From the NCBI GenBank assembly GCA_904418995.1, contig CAJFQF010000007.1, positions 36,806 through 100,805 on the forward strand: a stretch of DNA of 64,000 bases, in the 5' to 3' direction. Under the pieces are notes generated by a model that worked only from the letters and a program-made list of their open reading frames with translations, made no database searches and was not told the origin of the DNA. Both the position numbers and the translations under genes were made by a program. This document shows, in pieces, positions 25,297 to 32,407 of the stretch (position 1 is the first letter of the stretch; each line of letters begins with the position of its first letter). The DNA is from Heritagella_A intestinalis. Lineage in GTDB: Bacteria; Bacillota; Clostridia; Oscillospirales; Acutalibacteraceae.

Positions 25297-25332
25297 TACA
25301 GGAATCAGGCCGTTGGGAAACGGCCCTTCCCT
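25297..25332 (-). other. Leader hairpin between trxB and the small membrane gene
   Basis: GGCCGTT and AACGGCC form a perfect 7-bp stem with outer ACAGG/CCTGT arms. No T-run follows. It could end trxB transcription inefficiently or shape the 5' end of the next message. Confidence 0.4.
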
Positions 25333-25393
25333 GTATAGGAAAACACATTGCAGAAAGAATTGCCATCCTGCCGGCGTAAAAAGCGGGTAAAAT

Positions 25394-26326
25394 TTATGCC
25401 TTTTGATTCTGGGATACATATTCCTCCGCAAAGTGGGAGGCCACCGCGCCGTCGGAAGCGGCGGTGATAATCTGCCGCAGGGGCTTTTGGCGTACATCCC
25501 CCACCGCGAACACCCCGGGAAGGTTGGTGCAGGTGGTTTCGTCCGCCTGGACATAGCCCCCTTGGGTGAGGGTTACCTGCCCGGCAAAGAGCTGGGAGTT
25601 GGGCACGTTCCCCACGGCCACAAACAGCCCCTGGCAGGGGAGGTCCCGGGTTTCCCCGGTGTTTTTGTGGGTCACCTGGACGCCGGTGAGCTTTTCCTCC
25701 CGGAGCAGGCCGGTGACCTGGCTGTCCCAGAGGATTTCCAGGTTTTCCAGCTGGCTCAGGGGCTCGGTATACACCCGGCTGGCCCGGAGGGTGTCCCGCC
25801 GGTGAATCAGGTAGACCTTTTTGCAGATGCGGGCCAGATAGAGGGCGTCGGCAACGGCGGTGTTGCCGCCCCCCACAATGGCCACGGTCTGGTCCCGGTA
25901 AAACATGCCGTCACAGGTGGCGCAGTAGGAGACGCCCCGGCCCCGGAGCTCCTGCTCCCCAGGAAGGCCCAGCTCCCGGGGGGAGGCCCCGGTGGAGAGG
26001 ATGACGGTGCGGGCCTGGAGGGATTTTTCCCCGATGGCAATGGTCTTGGGGGAGGAATCCAAGGTGAGGCCGGTGACTTCCCCATAGAGGGTCTCCGCCC
26101 CGAAGCGCTGGGCGCTTTCCTGCATTTTCATCCCCAGCTCAAACCCGTTGACGCCTTCCGGGAAACCGGGATAATTCTCCACCCAATCGGTGGTGGCCAT
26201 CTGGCCGCCAGGAGAGAGCTTTTCCACCACTACGGTGGACAGCCCGGCCCTGGCGCAGTAGAGGGCAGCGGTATAGCCGCCGGGCCCGCCGCCGATAATG
26301 GCGGTATCATAGAGTTTTTGTTCCAT
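25394..26326 (-). CDS. trxB: Thioredoxin-disulfide reductase
   Basis: Transfers electrons from NADPH (or reduced ferredoxin in some anaerobes) to thioredoxin. The FAD-binding GGGPGGYTAALY is at residues 12-23, the redox pair CATC in GVSYCATCDGMF at about residue 136, and the nucleotide motif GGGNTAVADALYLA follows. The C-terminal FAVGDVRQKPLRQIITAASD completes the family. Length 310 is normal. It lies downstream of trxA, separated by a strong terminator hairpin, so it is probably expressed by read-through. Confidence 0.97.
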   Translation of the reverse strand: MEQKLYDTAIIGGGPGGYTAALYCARAGLSTVVVEKLSPGGQMATTDWVENYPGFPEGVNGFELGMKMQESAQRFGAETLYGEVTGLTLDSSPKTIAIGEKSLQARTVILSTGASPRELGLPGEQELRGRGVSYCATCDGMFYRDQTVAIVGGGNTAVADALYLARICKKVYLIHRRDTLRASRVYTEPLSQLENLEILWDSQVTGLLREEKLTGVQVTHKNTGETRDLPCQGLFVAVGNVPNSQLFAGQVTLTQGGYVQADETTCTNLPGVFAVGDVRQKPLRQIITAASDGAVASHFAEEYVSQNQKA

Positions 26327-26343
26327 TAGGGTTCCTCCTTCAC

Positions 26344-26376
26344 AAAAAAGCGCTGGGCCGAAAACCGGCCCGGCGC
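26344..26376 (-). terminator. Terminator or attenuator between trxA and trxB
   Basis: An 11-bp GC stem (26350-26360 with 26366-26376) followed on the minus strand by six T. It lies only eight bases after trxA and should limit trxB expression relative to trxA. Confidence 0.8.
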
Positions 26377-26383
26377 CAGGTCC

Positions 26384-26710
26384 TTACAGGGAAATATGGG
26401 AGGCCAGCCAGGATTCAACGGCTCCCTTGGGCTTTGCGCCAATGGAGGTGTCCACCACACGGCCGTCCTGAATCAGAGCCAGCATGGGGATGCTCATGAC
26501 GTTGAACTGGGTTGCCAGGGCGCTCTCCTCGTCTACGTTTACCTTGGCCACCTTCAGCTGGGTGGGGTGTTCCGCGGCGATTTCGTCGATAATGGGGGAG
26601 AGCATCCGGCAGGGGCCGCACCAGGGGGCCCAGAAATCTACCAGCACCGGCAGCTTGGAATCGAGAACTTCAGACTGGAATGTATTTTGAGTAACAGCAA
26701 TCGCGGACAT
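26384..26710 (-). CDS. trxA: Thioredoxin
   Basis: A 108-residue cytoplasmic redox protein with the active site FWAPWCGPCRML (WCGPC at about residues 30-34) and the conserved cis-proline loop in SIPMLALIQDG. AAAGGAG precedes ATG 26710. It is the first gene of the trxA-trxB pair and follows a Crp/Fnr gene on the same strand, with a Crp/Fnr-like palindrome in its promoter. Confidence 0.98.
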   Translation of the reverse strand: MSAIAVTQNTFQSEVLDSKLPVLVDFWAPWCGPCRMLSPIIDEIAAEHPTQLKVAKVNVDEESALATQFNVMSIPMLALIQDGRVVDTSIGAKPKGAVESWLASHISL

Positions 26711-26781
26711 AATCGTATGCTCCTTTCAAATCATCAGAAATGGGTTGTAATGGATAGTGCGGTTTTTTCTTCCGCAGCCTT

Positions 26782-26822
26782 AGTATATCCTGTTTTCCCC
26801 GGCATTTCCGTGACTGGGTCAC
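26782..26822 (-). promoter_or_regulatory. Class II Crp/Fnr-type activator site and promoter of trxA
   Basis: On the minus strand TATACT (26782-26787) is a good -10, but there is no recognisable -35. A perfect palindrome with GTGAC and GTCAC arms around three bases (26810-26822) is centred about 41 bases before the predicted start. That is the classical position for a Crp or Fnr dimer that contacts polymerase directly. The neighbouring Crp/Fnr gene is the obvious candidate activator. Confidence 0.6.
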
Positions 26823-26853
26823 ATAAAAAAATATGCCCGGCCAAAGCCGGGCA
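26823..26853 (-). terminator. Terminator of the Crp/Fnr gene
   Basis: A perfect 8-bp GC stem with four-base loop (26834-26841 with 26846-26853), followed on the minus strand by a T-run. It isolates the regulator transcript from the trxA promoter right behind it. Confidence 0.85.
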
Positions 26854-26949
26854 TACAAGCCAATTTTTCCGCCAGGTCAGTCGAAATACCCGCCCACCGG
26901 ATGGCGCGCCTCCCCGATAGCAGATGGTCAAAATGACGAAGCGGTTGCC

Positions 26950-27624
26950 TTATCCCTCCCGGAGGCTCCCCTGGGCCAGGGCTTTGAGGGCGGTTTCGTC
27001 CAGCAGGGTGACCTTCCCCCGGGACAGGGCCACCAGCTTTTCCTCCTGGAAATACTTCAAAAGCCGGGTCACCACCTCCCGGGCGGAGCTTAACTGCCGG
27101 GCCAGCTGGTCGTGGGTGGTGTGCAGCACCGGCGAGCCGGAAATTTCCCGTTCTTCCAGCAGCAGGGCCGCCAGCCGGGAGTCCATGCCTTTGCTGAGAA
27201 TTTGGTCCATGAGCCAGAGCATTTCGCTGAGCCGGGCGGCCATCATTTCCCCGGTAAACCGGGATACCGGCAGGGAGGTGTCCATGAGCTGCCGGTAGAC
27301 GGCGGCGGGGATGACCCACACCTGGCAGGGCTCCCAGGCCTCCACGGTGATGGGGAAGGGGATGGAGCTCACCGCGCAGTAGCCGGAAAACATGCAGATT
27401 TCCCCGGGGAGCATCCGGAAGAGGGTCAGCTCCCGGCCCTCTTCCGTGACGGTAAAGGCCCGCATCTGGCCCTTTTCCAAAAGCAGCAGGCCGGTGCAGT
27501 CCTGGGTGCCGTCGTGAATGATTTCCCCTTTTTCATAGTGCCGGGTGACGGCGGCGTTTTCCAGTAATTGCTGCTCCGGTGGGGAGAGCTGGGCCCAAAA
27601 GGGGAAGAACTCCGATACTTTCAT
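26950..27624 (-). CDS. Crp/Fnr-family transcriptional regulator, 224 aa
   Basis: An N-terminal cyclic-nucleotide-type sensor domain (RHYEKGEIIHDGTQDCTGLL, then RMLPGEICMFSGYCAVSS) and a C-terminal winged helix with TTHDQLARQLSSAREVVTRLL as recognition region. Cysteines in the sensor barrel (positions about 43, 77 and 83) are not in the classical Fnr cluster pattern, so the signal may be redox, heme, or a small molecule. The gene lies just upstream of trxA-trxB in the same orientation, and a Crp-like site sits at that promoter, so a redox response is the best guess. Confidence 0.92.
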   Translation of the reverse strand: MKVSEFFPFWAQLSPPEQQLLENAAVTRHYEKGEIIHDGTQDCTGLLLLEKGQMRAFTVTEEGRELTLFRMLPGEICMFSGYCAVSSIPFPITVEAWEPCQVWVIPAAVYRQLMDTSLPVSRFTGEMMAARLSEMLWLMDQILSKGMDSRLAALLLEEREISGSPVLHTTHDQLARQLSSAREVVTRLLKYFQEEKLVALSRGKVTLLDETALKALAQGSLREG

Positions 27625-27673
27625 GAAGATACCTCTTTTCTTTTCAGAAAAAGCCCGGGTTGCCGGCTTTCTC

Positions 27674-27703
27674 TTGCATCCCCCGGTCAGGATATTGTAT
27701 AAT
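27674..27703 (+). promoter_or_regulatory. Promoter of the ACT-domain gene
   Basis: A perfect TATAAT (27698-27703) with TTGCAT (27674-27679) at 18 bases. Transcription would start near 27710, 66 bases before the gene. Confidence 0.6.
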
Positions 27704-27775
27704 AAAGACAGACCCCAGAGGGGGAAGTGGAAATGCTTTCAAAATTTTTATAAAAATTGGGAAGGAAGGTTTCTT

Positions 27776-28201
27776 ATGCAGGTACAGCAGCTTTCGGTTT
27801 TTGTAGAGAATAAGTCCGGCCGCCTGGCGGAAATCGCCGAGATCATTGCCGGGGCCGGGGCGGACATCCGCGCCCTGACGGTGGCGGACACCAGCGATTT
27901 CGGCATTTTGCGCCTGATCGTGGACAAGCCCCAAATCGCCGCCCAGGCCCTGCGGGATGCGGACATGACGGTTTCCATCACCAGCGTGATTATGATGGGC
28001 CTCAGCGACCAGCCCGGCGCCTTTGCCCAGGCCATGCGCACCCTGGCGGAAAACCATGTCAGCGTGGAGTATATGTACGCCTTTGTCAGCAAGGACAGCG
28101 GCAGGGCCTCGGTGATTATCCGCACCGACGAGGTGGAGCGGGGCATCGAGGTGCTCCGGGCCGGCGGCGTCACCATCCTCTCCCAGGAGGATATTGGCTG
28201 A
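27776..28201 (+). CDS. Tandem ACT-domain protein, 141 aa
   Basis: Two ACT domains in a row: QQLSVFVENKSGRLAEIAEI opens the first, and GLSDQPGAFAQAMRTLAENH opens the second. ACT domains bind amino acids or other small ligands and usually regulate enzymes. With no catalytic part and no acetolactate synthase partner nearby, this is a free-standing regulatory protein of the type found beside phenylacetyl-CoA ligase or amino acid genes in Clostridia. GGAAGGAAGG precedes ATG 27776. It is monocistronic with its own promoter and terminator. Confidence 0.88.
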   Translation: MQVQQLSVFVENKSGRLAEIAEIIAGAGADIRALTVADTSDFGILRLIVDKPQIAAQALRDADMTVSITSVIMMGLSDQPGAFAQAMRTLAENHVSVEYMYAFVSKDSGRASVIIRTDEVERGIEVLRAGGVTILSQEDIG

Positions 28202-28231
28202 CAGCGGCCCCCAAAACCGGCGTGTAAGAGA

Positions 28232-28265
28232 AAATCCCGGAGGGAAAAGCCCTCTGGGATTTTTT
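28232..28265. terminator. Bidirectional terminator between ACT gene and LCP gene
   Basis: A 13-bp stem with one wobble (28232-28244 with 28250-28262) and a five-base loop, T-run on the plus strand and A-run ahead of it. Confidence 0.85.
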
Positions 28266-28269
28266 GTTT

Positions 28270-29475
28270 TTATTCCGTGCCGGAGCTGCCAAGGGCATTG
28301 GCGTCAGGCGGGTTCTCCCCATAGAGGAAGTTCCGCAGCAGGCGGGCGTTTTCCTCCACGTCGGGCTTTAATACCTGCTGGTTGGGGGTGCTGCCCAAGG
28401 TGACCTTGATGTCCTCATAGGTGCCGGTTTCGGGGACGTGCATGGTTTCCACATCGTAATCGGCGATTTCCAAGGCCATGGAGGCCAGGCCCAAGAGGTC
28501 CCCGTCGGAGAGGTTGGTGGTCACATAGGGGAGGTAGTCCAAAACCACCCCGGCCATATCCGTTATGTTGAGCTGCTTAAAGGTGTCGATCATACACAGG
28601 ATCATCTGGCGCTGGCGGCCGGTGCGGCCAAAGTCGCTGTCCAAATCCCGGATGCGGGAGAAATACAGGGCTTCTTCGGCGTTCAGGTGCTGGACGCCGG
28701 CTTCCAGATCCCAGCCCTTTTCTTTGTTCATGAAGTCCGCTTCTTCCTGGGAGAGCTCTACATCCACGCCCCCCATTTTGGTGATGATCTTCTCAAAGTT
28801 CTGGAAGTCCGTCTGGACATAGTAGTCTACCGGGACCCGGAAGTAGTTTTCAATGGTCTGCATGGTCAAAGCCGCGCCCCCGGCGGCAAAGGCGGCGTTG
28901 AGCCGCTGATAGCCCACCGTGGGGATGTCCAGATACAGGTCCCGCAAAAAGGAGACCATCCGCAGCTTTTTGTTGGTTTGGTCAATGGAGAGGAGAATCA
29001 TGGTGTCCGAGCGCCCATTGGAGCCGTCTTTATTCCGGTCCGCCCCCAGGAGCAGGATATTCATCACGCCGTTTTCCGTGGGCATGGCCCAAGCAGGGGC
29101 TTCCGAGGGCTGGGCCTCATACTGTTCGGTGTTCACTTCTTCCCGGGGCATCTGGGAAAGGATCCACTTGCCCCCAACGCCTACCGCCGCCACAACGCCC
29201 ACTACCAGGAGCACCACTGTCAGAAGGACGCGGTGCAGGAGCTGCCTGCGGCGGCGCCTGGCCCGGCGGCTTTCCTGGCCGGAGCGCCGGCGGGAAGCCG
29301 GCTGGGGGGCGGGCTGCCTTCTCCGGGGAGGCGGGGCATAGGTATAGCCGTCGTAATATTCCCGGGCGCTCCGCCGGGGAGCGGGTTCCGCAGGCCGCCT
29401 CTGTGGGGGCGGCGTTTGATACCGGGTTGGGGCGGGGCGTGAACTGGGACGCCGCCGCCGTACAGGTTCTCTCAT
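28270..29475 (-). CDS. LytR-CpsA-Psr family glycopolymer transferase, 401 aa
   Basis: LCP enzymes attach undecaprenyl-linked polymers to peptidoglycan. The first 80 residues are a very arginine- and proline-rich cytoplasmic tail. One membrane helix (about residues 82-103) and the extracellular LCP domain follow. The domain shows NILLLGADRNKDGSNGRSDT with the phosphate-binding arginine and aspartates, RMVSFLRDLYLDIPTVGYQR, and YFSRIRDLDSDFGRTGRQRQ. All key arginines are present. It stands alone on the minus strand, with a terminator shared with the ACT gene. Confidence 0.93.
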   Translation of the reverse strand: MREPVRRRRPSSRPAPTRYQTPPPQRRPAEPAPRRSAREYYDGYTYAPPPRRRQPAPQPASRRRSGQESRRARRRRRQLLHRVLLTVVLLVVGVVAAVGVGGKWILSQMPREEVNTEQYEAQPSEAPAWAMPTENGVMNILLLGADRNKDGSNGRSDTMILLSIDQTNKKLRMVSFLRDLYLDIPTVGYQRLNAAFAAGGAALTMQTIENYFRVPVDYYVQTDFQNFEKIITKMGGVDVELSQEEADFMNKEKGWDLEAGVQHLNAEEALYFSRIRDLDSDFGRTGRQRQMILCMIDTFKQLNITDMAGVVLDYLPYVTTNLSDGDLLGLASMALEIADYDVETMHVPETGTYEDIKVTLGSTPNQQVLKPDVEENARLLRNFLYGENPPDANALGSSGTE

Positions 29476-29646
29476 TCCACATCTCTCCTCTCACTGGGCC
29501 GGAAGGCCCCATTTCCGCAAGCTAAAATCTCTGTGTCTTTTTATTGTAAAGAATGAAAGAGCCCTTGTCAACTGATTATGTCAATCTGTTCCGTTACAAA
29601 ACTGTCATCATTTTGCTTTTTTTCGGAAACCCCCGGGACAAAGGGG

Positions 29647-29691
29647 AAAGCCCCTTGCCGGAAGGGACCCCCCAGCCCGGCAAAGGGCTTT
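29647..29691. terminator. Hairpin after dapL
   Basis: A 15-bp stem with one wobble (29647-29661 with 29677-29691). It has a T-run on the plus strand but only CTTTCC on the minus strand, although the only gene reading into it is dapL on the minus strand. Confidence 0.6.
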
Positions 29692-29718
29692 CTTTTTGCA
29701 GGAATTGGATTTTCAAAA

Positions 29719-30900
29719 TTACCGGTACAGCTCATAGAAGCGCTTCATGGCTTCCTGGGTGTCCTCGTGGCTGGAGAAGGCGGAGAACCGGAAGTAGCCC
29801 TTGCCGTTTTCGCCGAAGCCTTCGCCGGGGGTGCCCACAATCTGGGCCTTGTGGAGGAGCTGGTCAAAGAAAGCCCAGGAATCCGCGCCGCCGGGGCACT
29901 GGAACCACACATAGGGGGAGTTCTTGCCGCCGGTATACCAGATTCCCAGCTTTTCCATGGTCTCCGCCATGAGCTGGGCGTTGCGCTTGTAGTACTCGAT
30001 GTTTTCCCGGGTCTGACGGCGGCCTTCGGGGGTAAAGACCCCCATGGCGGCCCGCTGGACCACATAGGCCACGCCGTTGAACTTGGTGGTCTGGCGGCGC
30101 AGCCACAGGCGGTTCAGGGGCGTGCCGCCGAACACCAGGGTGTGGGGCACAATGGTATAGCCGCACCGGGTGCCGGTAAAGCCCGCAGTCTTGGAGAAGG
30201 AGCAGAACTCAATGGCGCACTCCTTGGCCCCTTCAATTTCATAGATGCTCCGGGGGCTGCCGTCGGAGATAAAGGACTCATAGGCGGCGTCAAAGAGAAT
30301 CAGGCTGCCGTTGGCCTTGGCGAAGTCCACCCAGGCCCCCAGCTGTTCCCGGCTGTACACCGCGCCGGTGGGGTTGTTGGGGGAGCAGAGGTAAATGATG
30401 TCTCCCTGGGTGTCGGGGCCGGGTACCGGCAGGAAGTGGTTCTCCCGGTTGGCGGGGAGGAAGGTAATCTTCCGGCCGTCCATGATGTTGGTGTCCACAT
30501 ACACCGGGTATACCGGGTCGGGGATGAGCACCGTGTTGTCCGTGGAGAACAAATCCAGGATGTTGCCCACGTCGCTCTTAGCGCCGTCAGAGACAAAGAT
30601 TTCATCGGCCTCCAAAGAGACGCCGAATTCCTTGTAATAGCCCTGGATGGCCTCCCGCAGGAAGGCGTAGCCCTGCTCGGGGCCGTAGCCGTGGAAGGTT
30701 TCCGCCTTGCCCATGCCCAGAGCAGCCTGCTGCATTTCGTCCACTACCGCCGGGCACAGGGGCAGGCTCACGTCGCCAATGCCCATGCGAATGACCTTCT
30801 TGTCCGGGTTGGCGTCCTGATATTCCTTCACCCGCTTGGCGATTTCCGAAAACAGGTAGCTTTCCTTCAGGTTCCGATAATTCTCATTGATTTTCAGCAT
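29719..30900 (-). CDS. dapL: LL-diaminopimelate aminotransferase
   Basis: A PLP enzyme that converts tetrahydrodipicolinate straight to LL-diaminopimelate for lysine and peptidoglycan. The start INENYRNLKESYLFSEIAKR and the GIGDVSLPLCP segment are characteristic. The PLP lysine lies in CSFSKTAGFTGTRCGY, and SPNNPTGAVY is the conserved substrate loop. Length is 393 residues. It overlaps the end of purF by seven bases, so it is translated as the last gene of the pyrG-carA-carB-purF-dapL operon. Its presence implies the aminotransferase variant of the lysine pathway. Confidence 0.96.
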   Translation of the reverse strand: MLKINENYRNLKESYLFSEIAKRVKEYQDANPDKKVIRMGIGDVSLPLCPAVVDEMQQAALGMGKAETFHGYGPEQGYAFLREAIQGYYKEFGVSLEADEIFVSDGAKSDVGNILDLFSTDNTVLIPDPVYPVYVDTNIMDGRKITFLPANRENHFLPVPGPDTQGDIIYLCSPNNPTGAVYSREQLGAWVDFAKANGSLILFDAAYESFISDGSPRSIYEIEGAKECAIEFCSFSKTAGFTGTRCGYTIVPHTLVFGGTPLNRLWLRRQTTKFNGVAYVVQRAAMGVFTPEGRRQTRENIEYYKRNAQLMAETMEKLGIWYTGGKNSPYVWFQCPGGADSWAFFDQLLHKAQIVGTPGEGFGENGKGYFRFSAFSSHEDTQEAMKRFYELYR

Positions 30901-32357
30901 TTGCCGGTTCCCTCCTTTTTATATTTTGGATTCTCGCTGATTTTCTGTTCAAATCTATTTTTGCCGCTGTCCTTGGGGATGGCCGTGGGATACACGCCGT
31001 CAAAGCAGGCGCGGCAAAAGCCCTGCCCCGGCAGGGTGCCGATAAGCTCGTGGAGCCGCTCCACCGGCAGATAACCCAGGCTGTCCGCCCCGATGATGTC
31101 CCGAATCTCGTCAATGGTGTGGTGGCAGGCGATGAGGGCGTCCCGGGAGTCGATGTCCGTGCCGTAGTAGCAGGGATTCAGGAAGGGCGGCGCGGATATC
31201 CGCATGTGGATTTCCCGTGCGCCGGCGTCCCGCAGGAGCTTGACGATCCGGGCGCAGGTGGTGCCCCGGACAATGGAGTCGTCCACCAGCACCACGGATT
31301 TGCCCTCTACGGTTTCCCGGATGGGGTTGAGCTTCATGCGCACCTTGTTTTCCCGGGATTTCTGCCCCGGGGCGATAAAGGTCCGGGCAATATAGCGGTT
31401 TTTGATAAAGCCGGTGGCATAGGGGATGCCGGAGGCCTTGGCATAGCCCAAAGCCGCGTCCAGGCCGGAGTCCGGCACGCCCACAACAATATCCGCTTTG
31501 GCAGGGGCGGTTTCGGCAAGGATGGCCCCGGCGGTTTCCCGGGCGCGGTGAACGCTAGCCCCGTCAATGACGGAGTCCGGCCGGGCAAAGTAAATGTGCT
31601 CGAAGATGCAGGTTTTCTTTTCCGCCTGGCCGCAGTGGTCCCGGATGGAGCGCACGCCCTTTTCGCTGAACACCAGGATTTCCCCCGGCTCCAAGTCCCG
31701 GACAAAGGAGGCCCCCACTGCGTCCAGAGCGCAGCTTTCCGAAGCCACCACATAGCCGCCGTCCTCGGTGCGTCCATAGCACAGGGGCCGGAAGCCGTGT
31801 TTGTCCCGCACGGCAATGAGCTTGGCCGGGGACATGACCACCAGGGAATAGGCCCCTTCCAGGATGTCCATGGCCTGGTTCACCGCCGCCTCAATGGAGG
31901 GGGCGTGAAGGCGCTCCCGGGTGATGATGTAGGAGATGACTTCAGTGTCGCTGGTGGTGTGGAAGATACAGCCCTCCATTTCCAGCTTCTCCCGCAGCTC
32001 CCGGGAATTCACCAGGTTTCCGTTGTGGGCCAGGGCCATGGGGCCCTTGCGGTGGTTCACCACAATGGGCTGGGCGTTGAGACGGCCGCTGCCCCCGGTG
32101 GTGCCGTAGCGCACATGGCCGATAGCGATGTGGCCCGGCCCCAGGCCTTCCAGAACCCGGTGGGTGAAAACATCCCGCACCAGGCCCTCGTCTTTATAGT
32201 GCTGGAACAGCCCGTCGTCGTTGACCACAATGCCGCAGCTTTCCTGGCCGCGGTGCTGAAGGGCGAACAGCCCATAATACACGGTGGCGGCGATGTCCTC
32301 CCGGGTTTCCGGGCTGAACACGCCGAATACGCCGCATTCTTCGTGAAGATTGCTCAT
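30894..32357 (-). CDS. purF: Amidophosphoribosyltransferase
   Basis: Catalyses the first step of purine synthesis from PRPP and glutamine. The N-terminal Ntn hydrolase begins MSNLHEECGVFGVF; the short propeptide before Cys8 would be removed to free the catalytic cysteine. The PRPP loop is VVLVDDSIVRGTT. The C-terminus has cysteines (FCRACFDGVYP) that, with others, may hold an Fe-S cluster as in the Bacillus enzyme. AAGGAG precedes ATG 32357. It is not in a pur cluster but sits between carB and dapL. Confidence 0.97.
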   Translation of the reverse strand: MSNLHEECGVFGVFSPETREDIAATVYYGLFALQHRGQESCGIVVNDDGLFQHYKDEGLVRDVFTHRVLEGLGPGHIAIGHVRYGTTGGSGRLNAQPIVVNHRKGPMALAHNGNLVNSRELREKLEMEGCIFHTTSDTEVISYIITRERLHAPSIEAAVNQAMDILEGAYSLVVMSPAKLIAVRDKHGFRPLCYGRTEDGGYVVASESCALDAVGASFVRDLEPGEILVFSEKGVRSIRDHCGQAEKKTCIFEHIYFARPDSVIDGASVHRARETAGAILAETAPAKADIVVGVPDSGLDAALGYAKASGIPYATGFIKNRYIARTFIAPGQKSRENKVRMKLNPIRETVEGKSVVLVDDSIVRGTTCARIVKLLRDAGAREIHMRISAPPFLNPCYYGTDIDSRDALIACHHTIDEIRDIIGADSLGYLPVERLHELIGTLPGQGFCRACFDGVYPTAIPKDSGKNRFEQKISENPKYKKEGTGKC

Positions 32358-32407
32358 AAAAGAACTCCTTGCCTGCCGGGGACCCCCGGCGTCTTGGGTT
32401 GCGGTGC

